DNA of 64,000 bases from Limnomonas spitsbergensis (taxonomy: Eukaryota > Chlorophyta > Chlorophyceae > Chlamydomonadales): the NCBI GenBank assembly GCA_037349105.1, contig JAYJMM010000105.1, positions 2,542,001-2,606,000 of the forward strand, read 5' to 3'. The position numbers and the translations under genes were made by a program. The first letter of the stretch is position 1, and each line of letters opens with the position of its first letter. Shown here in pieces: positions 53,587 to 64,000 of the stretch. Under the pieces are notes generated by a model. That model was not told the DNA's origin. It did not search any database and saw only the letters and a list, made by a program, of their open reading frames with translations.

Positions 53587-56500
53587 AGGGCTCGAAAAGG
53601 ACGACTCCCTCGGTCTCCATGGTCCGCACAGCCCCTCTTGACAGGCAAGCTGTTTCCAGGCCCTGCGTGCCGCAGTAGCCTGGTAGATCCTCCATGGAGT
53701 AAGCGAATGCTCCTTGGCGATCCCGGAGGCTCTGCTCCAGGCTCTCCTGCTGCTCCGCAGTGAAGTCGGGGTGCTGGCCCAGCAGCCACCCCTCCTTGGT
53801 CTTGACGTACTCCGCGGGTGGCTCCACTACTCCCCCCGGCTGGAACATGTCGATCATCTCAGCCGCCTGCGGGTCGTCCTCCGCGGGCGGCTCTTCCCCG
53901 CCAGTGGTGTTGCCGCTGTGCCAGCTCTCCTGCTGGCTGCAGGCACCCCTCCTGCTGGCGCTCCCCATGGGGATGACTGCTGGCGGGCGCAACCATCCAG
54001 ACGACAGCTTCGCTGCTGCCTCCTGTCCAGACACAAAAGCCCCTTGGCCTGCTGTAAATCCTCCTCCTTGTACTCCCTGCTCGGTGGCTCGCGCCCCCGG
54101 CACACACACCGACAGCAGGAGCCACACCAGTATCAGCTGGAGCGTCCCCGTAAGGATCCCCTTAAATGCTGTACAGGTGAGGAGTCCTCTGCAAGCCGGC
54201 ATCTTCCTCGTGGGTTGCTGCGGTAGGTGCTCTGCGGGCTGTACGCATGGCTCTGCACTCTGCGCTGGCCTCTGCTGCCCTCTGGCCCATGTGATCTCCA
54301 GGTCTACCTGGCTGATCCTGAGTGGCAGGACTGGGCAGTCCATTCCTGGTCTGCTGCCACGGTTCCTGTCCGCGACTGCCCTCTGCGCCTTTCCTGCGCG
54401 TCGCCTAGCCTTCTTTGACTTTTTCCCCTGCAACTCGGCAGTGTCAGCCCAAACCGCACCGGCCCTGTTTGGCCCTGCTCCTGGGATCTGTCCTGTGCTG
54501 CCCTGTGCCAGCCGCTCCTGCCTGTGAGCGGCGCGCTGCACAGCCTTGCTGCTGCCTGCACCTGCGGGCTCCTCTGGCCCACGGCCCTGTCGCATGGTTT
54601 CCCGAGCGCTGGCAGCCTTCCTTGCAAGGTCCTCCCCCCTGCTGGTTCGGGCTTGGCTGCTGCGGCTGTCCGACGGCTGTTGGGTGTCCACTCCCATTGC
54701 TTCCATCGTTTTGAGGGCTGATACTCTCTCCGTCAGCTCCTCCTGTAGCTCCCTGACCGCCCTGCTGTAACCTCCCATCCTGGGGTTCGGATCGGGCTGT
54801 GGCAGCATTCTGAGTCGGAACAGCAGGCTAGCCTCCTGGCTTGCCTCTTGCTGCCCCATTTCCTGCCTTCGTAGCACGTCCAGCTGATCCACGAAGTTCC
54901 TTAGCACTGCCACCCAACGTCCCGTGCTGTATGCTGCCGGGTCACCCCAGGGCTCCCTTGCTGCTGCCTGTGCTGGCTGACTGATCTGGGCGTCCCCTGG
55001 GCGCCTGCTGCTCGCCTCGCTTGCTGCTGCCCCCTTGGGTTTGCAAGCGTGCTGGTCTACTGCTTGCCGCGGGCTGACTCCCACTGCGACCTGGTGTGCC
55101 TCCTCTTCTAGTATGATCTCGTTGCTGAGTTCTATAGCGGCCCTCCTGCTTCTGCGCTCCTCCATCGCTGCTTGCTCCTGAAAGACGCTGCGCATCCGCG
55201 CGCGCCGCAGCTGTGGCAGCTCTTCCACAAGGTCGTACCTTGGACTTCCTGGTCCTGGGCCGCTGTCGGAAGGCATATAATTGCCCTCTGCATCTCGAGC
55301 CTCTGCTCTGGCGACGCTATCCTGGTCCGGGGGCATGGCTCCTCCCTCGTACCACTCCTCATCTGACTCAGTGATCTCCACCAGTGGCGGAGGACCCTCC
55401 GAAAAGTCGTCGCTGAACTCTGGGTTCCTGCTGTCTAAGTCCTCCGCGAGCGGGGTGCTGGTATTGTCTTGGGGTGCCTGGGGCTCTGCCCGTCCCCTAG
55501 GCTCAGATTCCAGTGCTGATACCCCCAAGGCGTCCACTGGCTCCAGCAATTCCCATGAGGTTGCAGCTGCCCCAAATGTGGTGACGAATGCTGCCTGGGT
55601 CCATGCTGGCTCCTCTTCCAGGATAGGGCCGTCGGTGGCAGCCGTGGGTTCCTCCGAGACGGGACCGCGCCTGCCCACCAGCCCGTGTCCTATCCTGGGC
55701 TGGTTCCCCAGGGCTTCCAATTCCTCCTCAATGCCGACCTCCCCTGCTCCTCTGAACAGGGGGTGCAGCGTGCGCACCCCTGCCGGATGCGCCTGTCTCC
55801 ACAACTGCACTGTTATGACGTCTGCCTGCCAATAGGGTAGCACGCTGCTTGCCCTGTTGTCGTGCCACGCTCTCCTCTCCTGACGCACCCACTGGAGCAC
55901 GCATGCTTCCAGCTGTTCCACTGCGAACGGCGAGCGCGCAAGCTCCTCCTCTCCTTCCCACATGGCTCCCGATGCTGGCGTCCTTTGTGGCCCATAAGGC
56001 CAGGTGGGACAGGCTGTTATGGCGATAGGAGCCCACTGCCCCTCTACGCCCCACACATGCCGCATGGCCGCTGACAGCTGTCCTGGAAGCAAGGCTCGCT
56101 GCAGCGCCAGAAGCATGAGCGTCCACACTGTAGGATCTGCGCCCCTGGCGTATGTGTAGGCGTGGAACTCTGCCTCATCCACCGACGCGCATTTAGTGAT
56201 TGCCACGTTGTCCTGGTGCCTTGCGAACAGGTAGACGGGCTTGTCGTCCTGAGTGGCGTGCATGTGGATCCATGCTGCTGAAACAGGTACCTCCCCATCT
56301 TCCACCTCCTCATAGTAGTAAGTTACTAGCTGCTGGACCGGGGTGGCCGACCTGGCCTCCCCGGGTGCCGCCCCCCATGGCACGGCCTGTCCTGCGACCA
56401 TCCTGGGAATGACGATGGACGCCTCAATGGTTGCCTCACACCGCCTTGGCCTGCCCGGATGGCACAGTCCTGCCTCGGCTGGGGCCTGCACTGCTGTCCC

Positions 56501-59500
56501 CTCCAACCCTGCGTACTCGCCCATGGCTTGCACTGGCACATAGAATGTGCGGTCTCTGAGAGCTACGCTCCCCATCAGCTGACGCACGCAGTCCTGCGCC
56601 CATGGTGAGCGCATGAACCCGGGCTGCGCGCCCTGCCACAGCCCTTCTGTGCGCGCGCTGTTGGGCATGTCCGGGTGCGCCCTGGCTGCCGCCTCCACCG
56701 CTGTGATGCCCTCCGCGACTGCCAGAGTCACCATTTCATGTACGCAGCATACATAGATGGGGTGCCGTCCCCACCTGCGCTCCATGTAACTGGGCATGTT
56801 TGTGCTGGGCCGTATGTACCCTTTGAGTGCTGCCAACAGTAACACCGCAGTCACTGCATCCCCCGGGAAGATCATCCGAGCTACCGCCTGGCTGGCTGCC
56901 CGCCTGTTCATGCACATCTGCACGCCGCCTTCCTGGAGCCTGTGGTTTTGAACCCTACACAGCCCGTCCAAGCAATCTGCTGGCATGGTGAGCATGGCCA
57001 TGGAGGTGGACGCCTCTGGCATCTCTTCCCCCAGGCGATAATACTGCACAAAGGGCTCGCTCACTGGTGGAGCTGGCGGATACGGCTCCATGTAGGCCCG
57101 CTCTCTGCTGTAAGATCTCTCTCTGCTGAAGGACTGATCAAGCTGGCTGTCCTCGCCTCTTGCGTCAGACCTCCCTCCCCTCTCACTGCTGCGCTGCGTC
57201 TCTCCGTCCTCGTCTACTCCTCCCCAAGCATTGCACCGAGAGGTAGTGCTTTTATGGGTCCTAACGGGCCCCGCCAGAGCGTCCAGCTGGCTCCCTGCTG
57301 CGGCCCCTCTGGCCGCTGGGCATCGAGACCCCACGCTGGTCGGCTCCCTGGTCCCGGCGGCTGCTCCCGCTACCCCTCTGCCTGTGTCTTGGTTGCCCTC
57401 CGGAGTACCTGGACATAACAGGGCAAACTCTGCCTCACGCAATGGTGATGGTTCTCTAGGTTCATATCTGCCTGCTGACAAGATGGAACCGGAATCGGTC
57501 TCCCACCCGTCTACGCTGTGCTGGGGTACTGCCTCCCGCTCGCGTCTTTCAAACTCATCCCACTGTTCATCATACGTGTCCCATTCCCTGTCTAGGAACC
57601 TCTGCAACAGACCTGGCCATCCTTCACACGGAGCTGGGCACCCCCTCCTCTGGAGATCCTTCAAAAATTCCATCGCATGTGTCACAGATCTGGCCGACCC
57701 TGCTGGCATGGTCCCATAATGGTTCATGGCCAACGCCTCTACCGCCATTGTCCAGTGGTTTACCTGACTGGCCACCTGCCCTTCTGGCACCCTCTGGTGA
57801 GCCACCTGAACTGGTCCTGCCTGACTGACCTCAGCCTGGTAGGCCCCCTTGTCCTGGCTAAATTCCATGTGGCCTGTCATAAAGCACGTGTGGTTACTTG
57901 TCCCACCCCACCTTGGCTGCTCGCCCTGTTCTGGTGGTTCTTGTCGCGCTGGCGGTCCTGGCCACGCGCTTGGGCCCGCTGCTGTCTGCTGGAAGTCCCC
58001 TGCGCGGGGCGTCCCCATGGCCGTCTCGAAGTTCCTGCTCCGGTTCCCCTCGGGTACCTCCTGGCTCCTGCCTGGCCCTCTGGCTCCATAGCCCCGCGCT
58101 GGGCCTGCAGGTGCCCCTGGCCTGTCGCCTGTTAGCACGGCCTGCTCCGGGTTGGTGCACTCGTTGGCAAAGTGCCCTGGCTGTCCGCACTTGAAGCACA
58201 CTCCACCATGGCGGGGTCCTAGGTTACGCTTAGGCTCTGCCACCCCACTGCCCCCTGCTTGGGCCCTGCCCGGCGGACTCAGGCCTGGGCCTCGCTGATA
58301 CCCCGGCCCCTGCCTGTAAGGCCTGGCAAATTCCTCCGGTTGACGCTCCCTGGACCTGCCCCTGGGCTGGTCCCTGCTGGGTGACCGCTGCCTGCGGTCC
58401 CTACTTGGGGACTGCTGCCTGCGGTCCCTGCTCCGCCCCTCACTGGTGCTGTGCTGCATCGCGCCTTGCCGCTGGATCCTGGCTGCCGGCGTTGGCACCG
58501 TCCCGTGGCGCTCCTCACTGATGGCCCTTTGCGCGCTTCTGCTGCGCTGTCGGAGTCTTCTGGTCCCTGAGCCGCTCTCGTCACTGCTAGAAGAAATGTG
58601 CTGTTGCTGTTTTCCCTGCGGCTCCCCCTGGTCGGGATGCTCGCCCTCCACGTTTGATAACGGGGACGGGGTCTCCATTATTTTCCTGAAGTCCCCCGCC
58701 ATCTCTGGGTCCACTTCAACTGGGAGCGGCTGCCCGTGGTTTGGCAACCCCCCCAAGTGTTGTGTTCCCAGGGCCTCCTGCAGCTTGACCAGCTCATCTT
58801 CCCGCAGGATGTACTGCCGATGAACCTCTGCCATGGCCTGCTGAGCATCCTGGATGCTCTTCCACCTGCCCAGCTGGCCTCCTAGGTATTCTACGATACC
58901 TGCTGCCTGTTTCCACATCTGGTCCTCTCTCCCCTTGAGAGCTTTTTCCAGCCCGTCAATTCGCCCGGTCAGCCTGCCGATGTGCCCATCTCGACTGCTG
59001 GTTCCTGGCTCTGGAACCTTTCCGACGCTGCACTCCTGCTCCTCCTCTTCCATCTCTTCTTCCTGCGCCTCGCCAGCGCTGCTGCTTGCTGGTTGCGCAG
59101 TAGGCCTTGCTGCCCTTGGCTGCCCCTGCAGCTGCTGCTGTTGCGCCTGCCTGCCATCGCCGTCGCTGGCCTGTTGCGCACTAGGCCCTGCCACCTGTGG
59201 TTGCCCTTGCAGCTGCTGCTGCTGCGCCTGCTCTCCCCTGCTGAGCACTGGTTTTACTTGTGCAGCTCTGTCGGCTGCTGCTGTGCCATATCTCCTCTGC
59301 TTTGCGGCAGGCGGCGCTGCCTGCACCGCAGGCGCTGTTTCTGGGATCCTCGAAAGGACCTGAATCCTCCTCTCGCACTCCTCTGCCGAGTGCCTGGCTG
59401 GCTTTCCGCACAAGGCGCACGGGTGGCTAGGGCATGCTGGCATGAAGCCCCTGACGAACTCTCTCTCCTTGTCAGAGACTCCCGCGGCTCTGCGCGCTCT

Positions 59501-61981
59501 GGTCACCTCCTCTGAGGTTGCTGCGCCGGCCTCTGCCACTGCTGCCTCGATTGGCACCAGCCTGTGTCTTTGTAGCCTGGAGTGTACCGGGTTGCCTGGT
59601 CCTGCGTCCTGTCCAGCTCTCATAGCTGCACCTGCGCGCGTGGCCATGGCATGCTGTAAGAGCGGTTCGTGCTCTGTTTCAACTGTTGCAGCTGGCCACC
59701 CCTCTCTTTCTGCGAATCCACACTGGATTCCTGCCCATGCCACTGCTGCTGCCTGGTACCCCCCTGCAGGCGACGCCCGCATTAGTGGCAGCGTAAGGTC
59801 CCTGACCCCTTGCGCTCTTTGTGGGCCCTCTCTGTGTCGTAAGGTCAGTCTCCCTGCTGCCTCTAATACCCCGTTATACTTGAGGAACTCCGGGTTCCCT
59901 ACCAAGTGCTCATATGCGTCTGGTGGCGTCTTAACGACCCTGACCACCGTGGGCTCCATAATGGCATTGGGCCCCCCATATCCATACACCACATAAATGA
60001 ACAGCACTCCATACAGATCTGCCCCTGCATTGTCTGTGGTACGTATCTTCTCATCCGTACGCACCAGCTCCGCCCCCATGGCCACTAATTGCTCTGCAAT
60101 ATTGACAGTGATGACATGGCACGTGCATGCTGAGTCCATGAGGGCTTTCTGAGCCACCAGGACCTTCCCTTTGACCATAAGTCCCACACACTGCTCCAGG
60201 TTGCTTCTGTCATTTTTGAAATACTGCAGCTGGGGTGCAGCTGTCATCGTACTACTCTCTGGCCTGGTGTTACTGGTCTCACCCTTGTAGTCGTAGTTGT
60301 CTGCTCCCATTGGCATCGTGGTGAAAGACAGCGCTGAGAGCCTCTCGTTCAGCTTGAACACCTGTAGGCGGATGTCGGACATATCGTCAGCTAGTTTACT
60401 CAATACCAGCCTCTTTGCCCCCTTCCTGGAGGAAGGTTCCACGAATCCTGGCACCGGTTCCTCCTCCTGAAAAGGTTCTGGCCTAAACGACTGAGGACGG
60501 GCGTTATGAACCGCCTGTTTGAAACCCGCAGGCTTGGGTACCAGCCCAACCTGCGTCATGAGTGCCACGGACTCGCTGAGCATCTCTGCCATGGTCTGGT
60601 GCCAGCCTTCCGGCTCAGCCTGCACCGTTGCATTGCTGAGATGCGACACGTGGGCCGCCTGCTGCGCCTGACCCCCCTGGCCAGGCCCAGGCCTTGGATA
60701 CTGCCTATTGTTCTGATTCCTATCATACGGCCTGCCTGCAGCCTGTCCCTGCTGCGGCCTTGGCGGTAGAGGGTACTGCTGTTGCTGCGGATACTGCTGT
60801 TGCGGCGGATACTGCTGTTGCGGCTGTCTGACCGGTCCAGGTGTGATGTCTGTAACCAGGGGCATAGGCCTGCGCTCATCCCTGGCCCTGGGCGTCCTGC
60901 AATCCCTGGCCAGGTGCGCCGTGCTACCACACTGGTAGCATGCCTTGACTGCTCCCAAGGCGCCCTCTGCGCTGTAATTGGCCGTCCCTGTTTGGTCCGC
61001 CCAGGTAACGCCTCTGGGTTTACCATCCCCCCGCAACTGTGGTACTACTGCTGAGCCTGCGGGGTGCACTACCCCTTCAGGGCGTGTCCGCATCTCCCAC
61101 TGTCCCGTTCTCTCTTTCCTGCCCCTGCTGGGCTGTGCATCTCCCTGGCCAGGCCCGCTGTTGGTTACTTGCCTGAAGCCGGTTCCTCCCAGGTCACCCA
61201 TTTCCAGGGCAAACCTCTCCCACAGCACCACCTGCTGTGTGAGTACTGCGATCTGGTCTTCATCGTTCATGCTAAGGTACCCTGGCACCGTCATAACAAA
61301 CTTGCTCAGCTTGGCTCTAGCAACAGCTGGGAGTCCGTCGTGGAACATGCGCGAGACTGAGTGGCTTCTGCCGAAGTGATCTACTGCATCCCTTGAGATC
61401 TGCAGCAGCTCTGCCGTTGTCAGCACTCTGTGAGCAAATGCTTCCACTGTCTCTTCTGGCTTGACGTCCGGATCTAGAGTTGTCTTTACTCCTAGCCTGA
61501 GGTTGGTGATGGCTGTTCTCTCCTCTGAAGTTGGTTTTCCCACTTCCGCCTGGACCACCCTGATCCACAAAGTGAGCAGCGAGGCCTCGCAACCCTGCCC
61601 CTCTGCTGGGGCGATCCACTGCTGCCCGATCCGTTCCACTTCTCTGGCAATTCTGTTTCCTGCGTGGGGCGCTGCCCTGATGGCTGCCATCAGTGGCCCC
61701 ATGCTGGCCGGCTTGCTGTCCCACAGCTTGACCAGCGACTTGAGCAGCAACGTCATAGCTGACGGCGACTGGCATGATCCCGCTATTTCACCGGCCACCA
61801 CAGCCAGCGCTGGCTGGTCATCCGACATTGCCAGCCTGTTGTGCGATCCCCAGTATCCACACGCCTGGCAATACTTCCTGGCTGCAACTGCGCCTGGGTG
61901 TGACATATCGAGGACTGGTACGTTGCCTTGGATGGCTGGGATCTTGGTGACCTTGGCTACCCCTGCCAGCTGCAGGACCAT
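53587..61981 (-). pseudogene. Gag C-terminus, knuckles, protease and unknown region of the Ty3-like element
   Basis: A continuous open frame of ~2,800 codons to the deletion junction near 53590. In order: the Gag core shared with the gag-only element (61981-61200); a CCHC knuckle CYQCGSTAHLARDC (near 60900-60945); a retropepsin-like site LMDSACTCHVIT (near 60112-60150, with DSAC in place of the usual D[ST]GA); a variant knuckle CALCGKPARHSAEEC (near 59376-59420); a canonical knuckle CFKCGQPGHFANEC (near 58151-58198). Then more than 1,000 residues match nothing I know. A hydrophobic, signal-like segment (LQLILVWLLLSVCVPGARA, near 54090-54150) follows, and last the RT lead-in EDLPGYCGTQG and VVLFEPFGG. 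Catalytic RT is absent. The last motif may be the start of a cytosine-methyltransferase-like domain, known from some algal retrotransposons, but the rest is deleted. Confidence 0.7.
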
Positions 61982-63510
61982 CTCTGCTGCAGCTGCAGGT
62001 TCACCCTTGCCTGCTCCCTATCGAGCCTTTTCATTTCCTGGTCGCTGGACTCCTGCCTGGTTCTTGGCCTGCGCCTGTCCTCTCCCCTTGGATCTGAATT
62101 CGGTGATTCTGAGCGCGATCCATATCCACCTCCGCTGCCTCCTGACGGGCTGCGTCCTGGACGGTATCTGTCGAATCTGTTGTCATTGTCCTCCTGATCA
62201 TCCCTTGACGGCTGTCTGCCTGCTCTTCCTGCGGAGCTTCGACTCCCATCGCGCGGCTGCCTCCCGGTCTCACTTCTGCTTGGTCTGGCACTCGACCCGG
62301 GTCTCCAAGGATGTGCTCTGCCTGGTCCTGCCTGCTCCCTGGGCGGTTCCTGGCTTTGCCGATCCTGCTGTGCTCCCCTGCCGCATTCATTGGTTCCTCT
62401 GGGCTGCTCCTGGCTTTGCTGCCTTGGCTGTTCCCCGCTGTCTGCCTGCCCCATGGGCGGCTCCTGGCCTTGCCGCTCCTGCTGTGCTCCCCTGCTGCAT
62501 TCATCGGCTCCTCTGGGTTGCTCCTGACCTTGCTGCCTTGGCTGTTCCCAGCTGTCTGCCTGCCCCCTGGGCGGCTCCTGGCCTTGCTGGTTTGGCTGTT
62601 CCCTGTTGCATCCCTGCTCTCTGGGTATTTCCTGGCTTTGCCAGTACTGCTGTCCTTCACTGCTTGCTTGCCCCCTGGGCTGCCCTCTGTACTGTCTTCC
62701 TGGCTGCGTTCCTCCTGTGTAATTCCTGGCGAAGGAATCAGATTGCGTTTCCCCTCTGGCTTCCTGCCTTCTTGATCCGCTGCTGCGCACACTGCCTGCT
62801 GGCTCACCCTGTTGTGCTCCTCTTGCTGCTCCTTCTTGCCTGTTCCTCAGGAATTCCTCGATGTTATCCAACTGGGTTTCCTGGCATGTGTTCTCTTTGT
62901 CCTCGACGATGCGCAGGAGTGCATAGGATTCCTGTCTGGTTGCTCTGCGCGTTGCTACGCCCTGCTCAGCCATCCTGGCCAGTGATCGGCTAGTCAACTC
63001 CACTCTTTCGCTGGCGGCTGGGCTACTGGCCCTGGGTTCTTCCCTGCCCCTTGGCCGCCCCCTGAGGCTTGGCTCACTGCTGACCTCAAAAAACTCCGAT
63101 CTGGGTGTCGGTGTTGGCGCGGCCCTGGCCTGCTGCTGCCACCTCTGGACTTCCCTGAGATCTGCAGGCTGTTGCGCTGCTGCCTCGAATCCTTCCCACA
63201 CCTGGTCCTCCTCATCTTCTGGTTCGGAAGTGTGCTCCACTGGATGTCCTGTCACCTCATCATACCACTCATCTGCGAAAACCTTGACTGCTAGGGCTGC
63301 TTCCCGTCCTAACCTTCCCTTGGACACCTGTCCAAGGGCGGCCAACAGCACTGCCCTGTCCTGCCCTGTGTGGGACATACCCATCATGGCCTTTGTTGCC
63401 CATCCCTGCAGATGATGGGCCCTGAACTCCTCAATGGCTGCGATTTGATCCTGGAGTTGCGAGAACGTCCTGGCGCATACTTCTTTCCACAGGTTTGTTG
63501 CCCACTGCAA
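61957..63510 (-). pseudogene. Gag middle region of the Ty3-like element (shifted frame)
   Basis: Starts WATNLWKEVCARTFSQLQDQ and runs through Q/R/G/P-rich repeats (QEPPRGQADSWEQPRQQ type) to LDREQARVNLQLQQ, matching the gag-only ORF. A one-base deletion near 61983 throws it out of frame with the following Gag core. In the intact sister ORF the same place reads LQLQQQMVLQLTGVAK. Confidence 0.8.
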
Positions 63511-63968
63511 GGCTGCATTTGCTTCTCTGGCTCCTTTTCGACGCTGACTTCTTCCACTGCCCTGGAGCGCTCTGGCTCTCTAGGTCTGGCATCCTGCGCC
63601 TGCGTTGGTCTTGGAAAAAATCCCCGCCGGATTCCCTCGCTGCTGCCGCCTTGCCTCTGGTTGCTAGCTCCCTCCTTGGGTGTCTGCACAGGTCTGCCCA
63701 CACTGGGCGTAAACTTGGACAGCGGTGTCCCGTAGACTGTGGATCCCACCCCTCTTTTAACCAGCACCTTGCGTGGTCGCGTTGGCTGTCTTGGACGCAG
63801 TCCTGTCACTGGCTGCCGCTCCTTCTCTTCTTGCATCGGCTCAGGCCGCTCCTCCTCAGATATTAGGTCAGCCCACGGCTTTCCCACTGGTACAGCTGAC
63901 TTTTCCTGTGGTTTTCTGCTGCTCCGCGGGACCTGCCTGGTTCCCGCCGTTTGGATCTCAGCTTCCAT
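63384..63968 (-). pseudogene. Gag N-terminal region of the Ty3-like element (second shifted frame)
   Basis: Carries STVYGTPLSKFTPSVGRPVQ, nearly identical to the gag-only ORF. After EKQMQP about 19 bases present in the sister element are missing near 63510, and the frame shifts. The 5' leader and LTR lie beyond the window end. Confidence 0.75.
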
Positions 63969-64000
63969 GCGTGTGACTTCTGCAAGTATACTCTCAATTT

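Larger units (their letters stand above)
51695..64000 (-). mobile_element. Ty3-like LTR retrotransposon with internal deletion (5' end outside window)
   Basis: Minus-strand order: Gag region (from beyond 64000 to ~61200), zinc knuckle, retropepsin-like motif, two more knuckles, a long unknown region, the lead-in to RT (EDLPGYCG), then integrase C-terminus and PHD finger. The catalytic parts of RT, RNase H and integrase are gone. Gag has two frameshifts. It shares its 3' LTR with the gag-only element in a head-to-tail tandem. Non-autonomous and decayed, though a ~2,800-codon stretch is still open. Confidence 0.85.

Noticed and set aside
61461..62993. Another 510-codon plus-strand frame
   Set aside because: Antisense to the Gag region of the Ty3-like element, and similar to the previous case because the two elements are related.

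Overview
The window reads as nuclear DNA of a chlorophyte green alga, probably core Chlorophyta and possibly volvocine or another chlamydomonadalean; species not resolved. The grounds are intron-rich genes with GT-AG introns, a plastid-targeted three-helix ELIP-type light-stress protein, a proline-rich wall-type membrane protein, and a dense load of LINE, LTR and TIR elements. Exon models below were built by joining splice sites with matching codon phase; no prokaryotic operons, CRISPR arrays or rRNA/tRNA genes were seen.

Layout. 1-3.7 kb: 3' half of SSRP1 (FACT histone chaperone, HMG box), with a MITE in its last intron. 5.6-8.5 kb (minus): a four-exon type I membrane protein with a proline-rich ectodomain. 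9-16.3 kb: fragments of one LINE family, a solo LTR with a 4-bp target duplication, and the ELIP gene (13.46-14.43 kb, minus). 16.3-22 kb: minus-strand exons of one or more unrecognised genes. 23.5-26.2 kb: a 2.76-kb 5'-truncated LINE copy with a 10-bp target duplication and a frameshifted reverse transcriptase. 27.3-33.0 kb: a 5.7-kb DNA transposon with ~760-bp terminal inverted repeats, an 8-bp target duplication, a decayed cysteine-rich protein gene and a nested MITE. 33.5-34.8 kb: a zinc-cluster ORF cut by a 176-bp LINE tail. 35.7-37.6 kb: plus-strand exons of unknown proteins. 38.7-42.5 kb (minus): a complete seven-exon short-chain dehydrogenase/reductase with a fourfold duplication of an exon end plus splice donor over the catalytic tyrosine.

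43.0-64.0 kb is a tandem of two related Ty3-like LTR retrotransposons on the minus strand. The first (43.0-51.7 kb) carries only a 1,570-residue Gag-like ORF. The second (51.7 kb to beyond the window) has Gag, three CCHC-type knuckles, a retropepsin-like motif, a >1,000-residue region of unknown function, and an integrase C-terminus followed by a PHD finger; the reverse transcriptase, RNase H and integrase catalytic core are missing through an internal deletion. Both elements end in the same odd layout: polypurine tract, partial LTR, 2-bp spacer, full LTR.

Host genes (SSRP1, wall-type membrane protein, ELIP, SDR) do not form a pathway; mobile DNA dominates the window. Protein family calls come from motif recognition by eye, without database searches.
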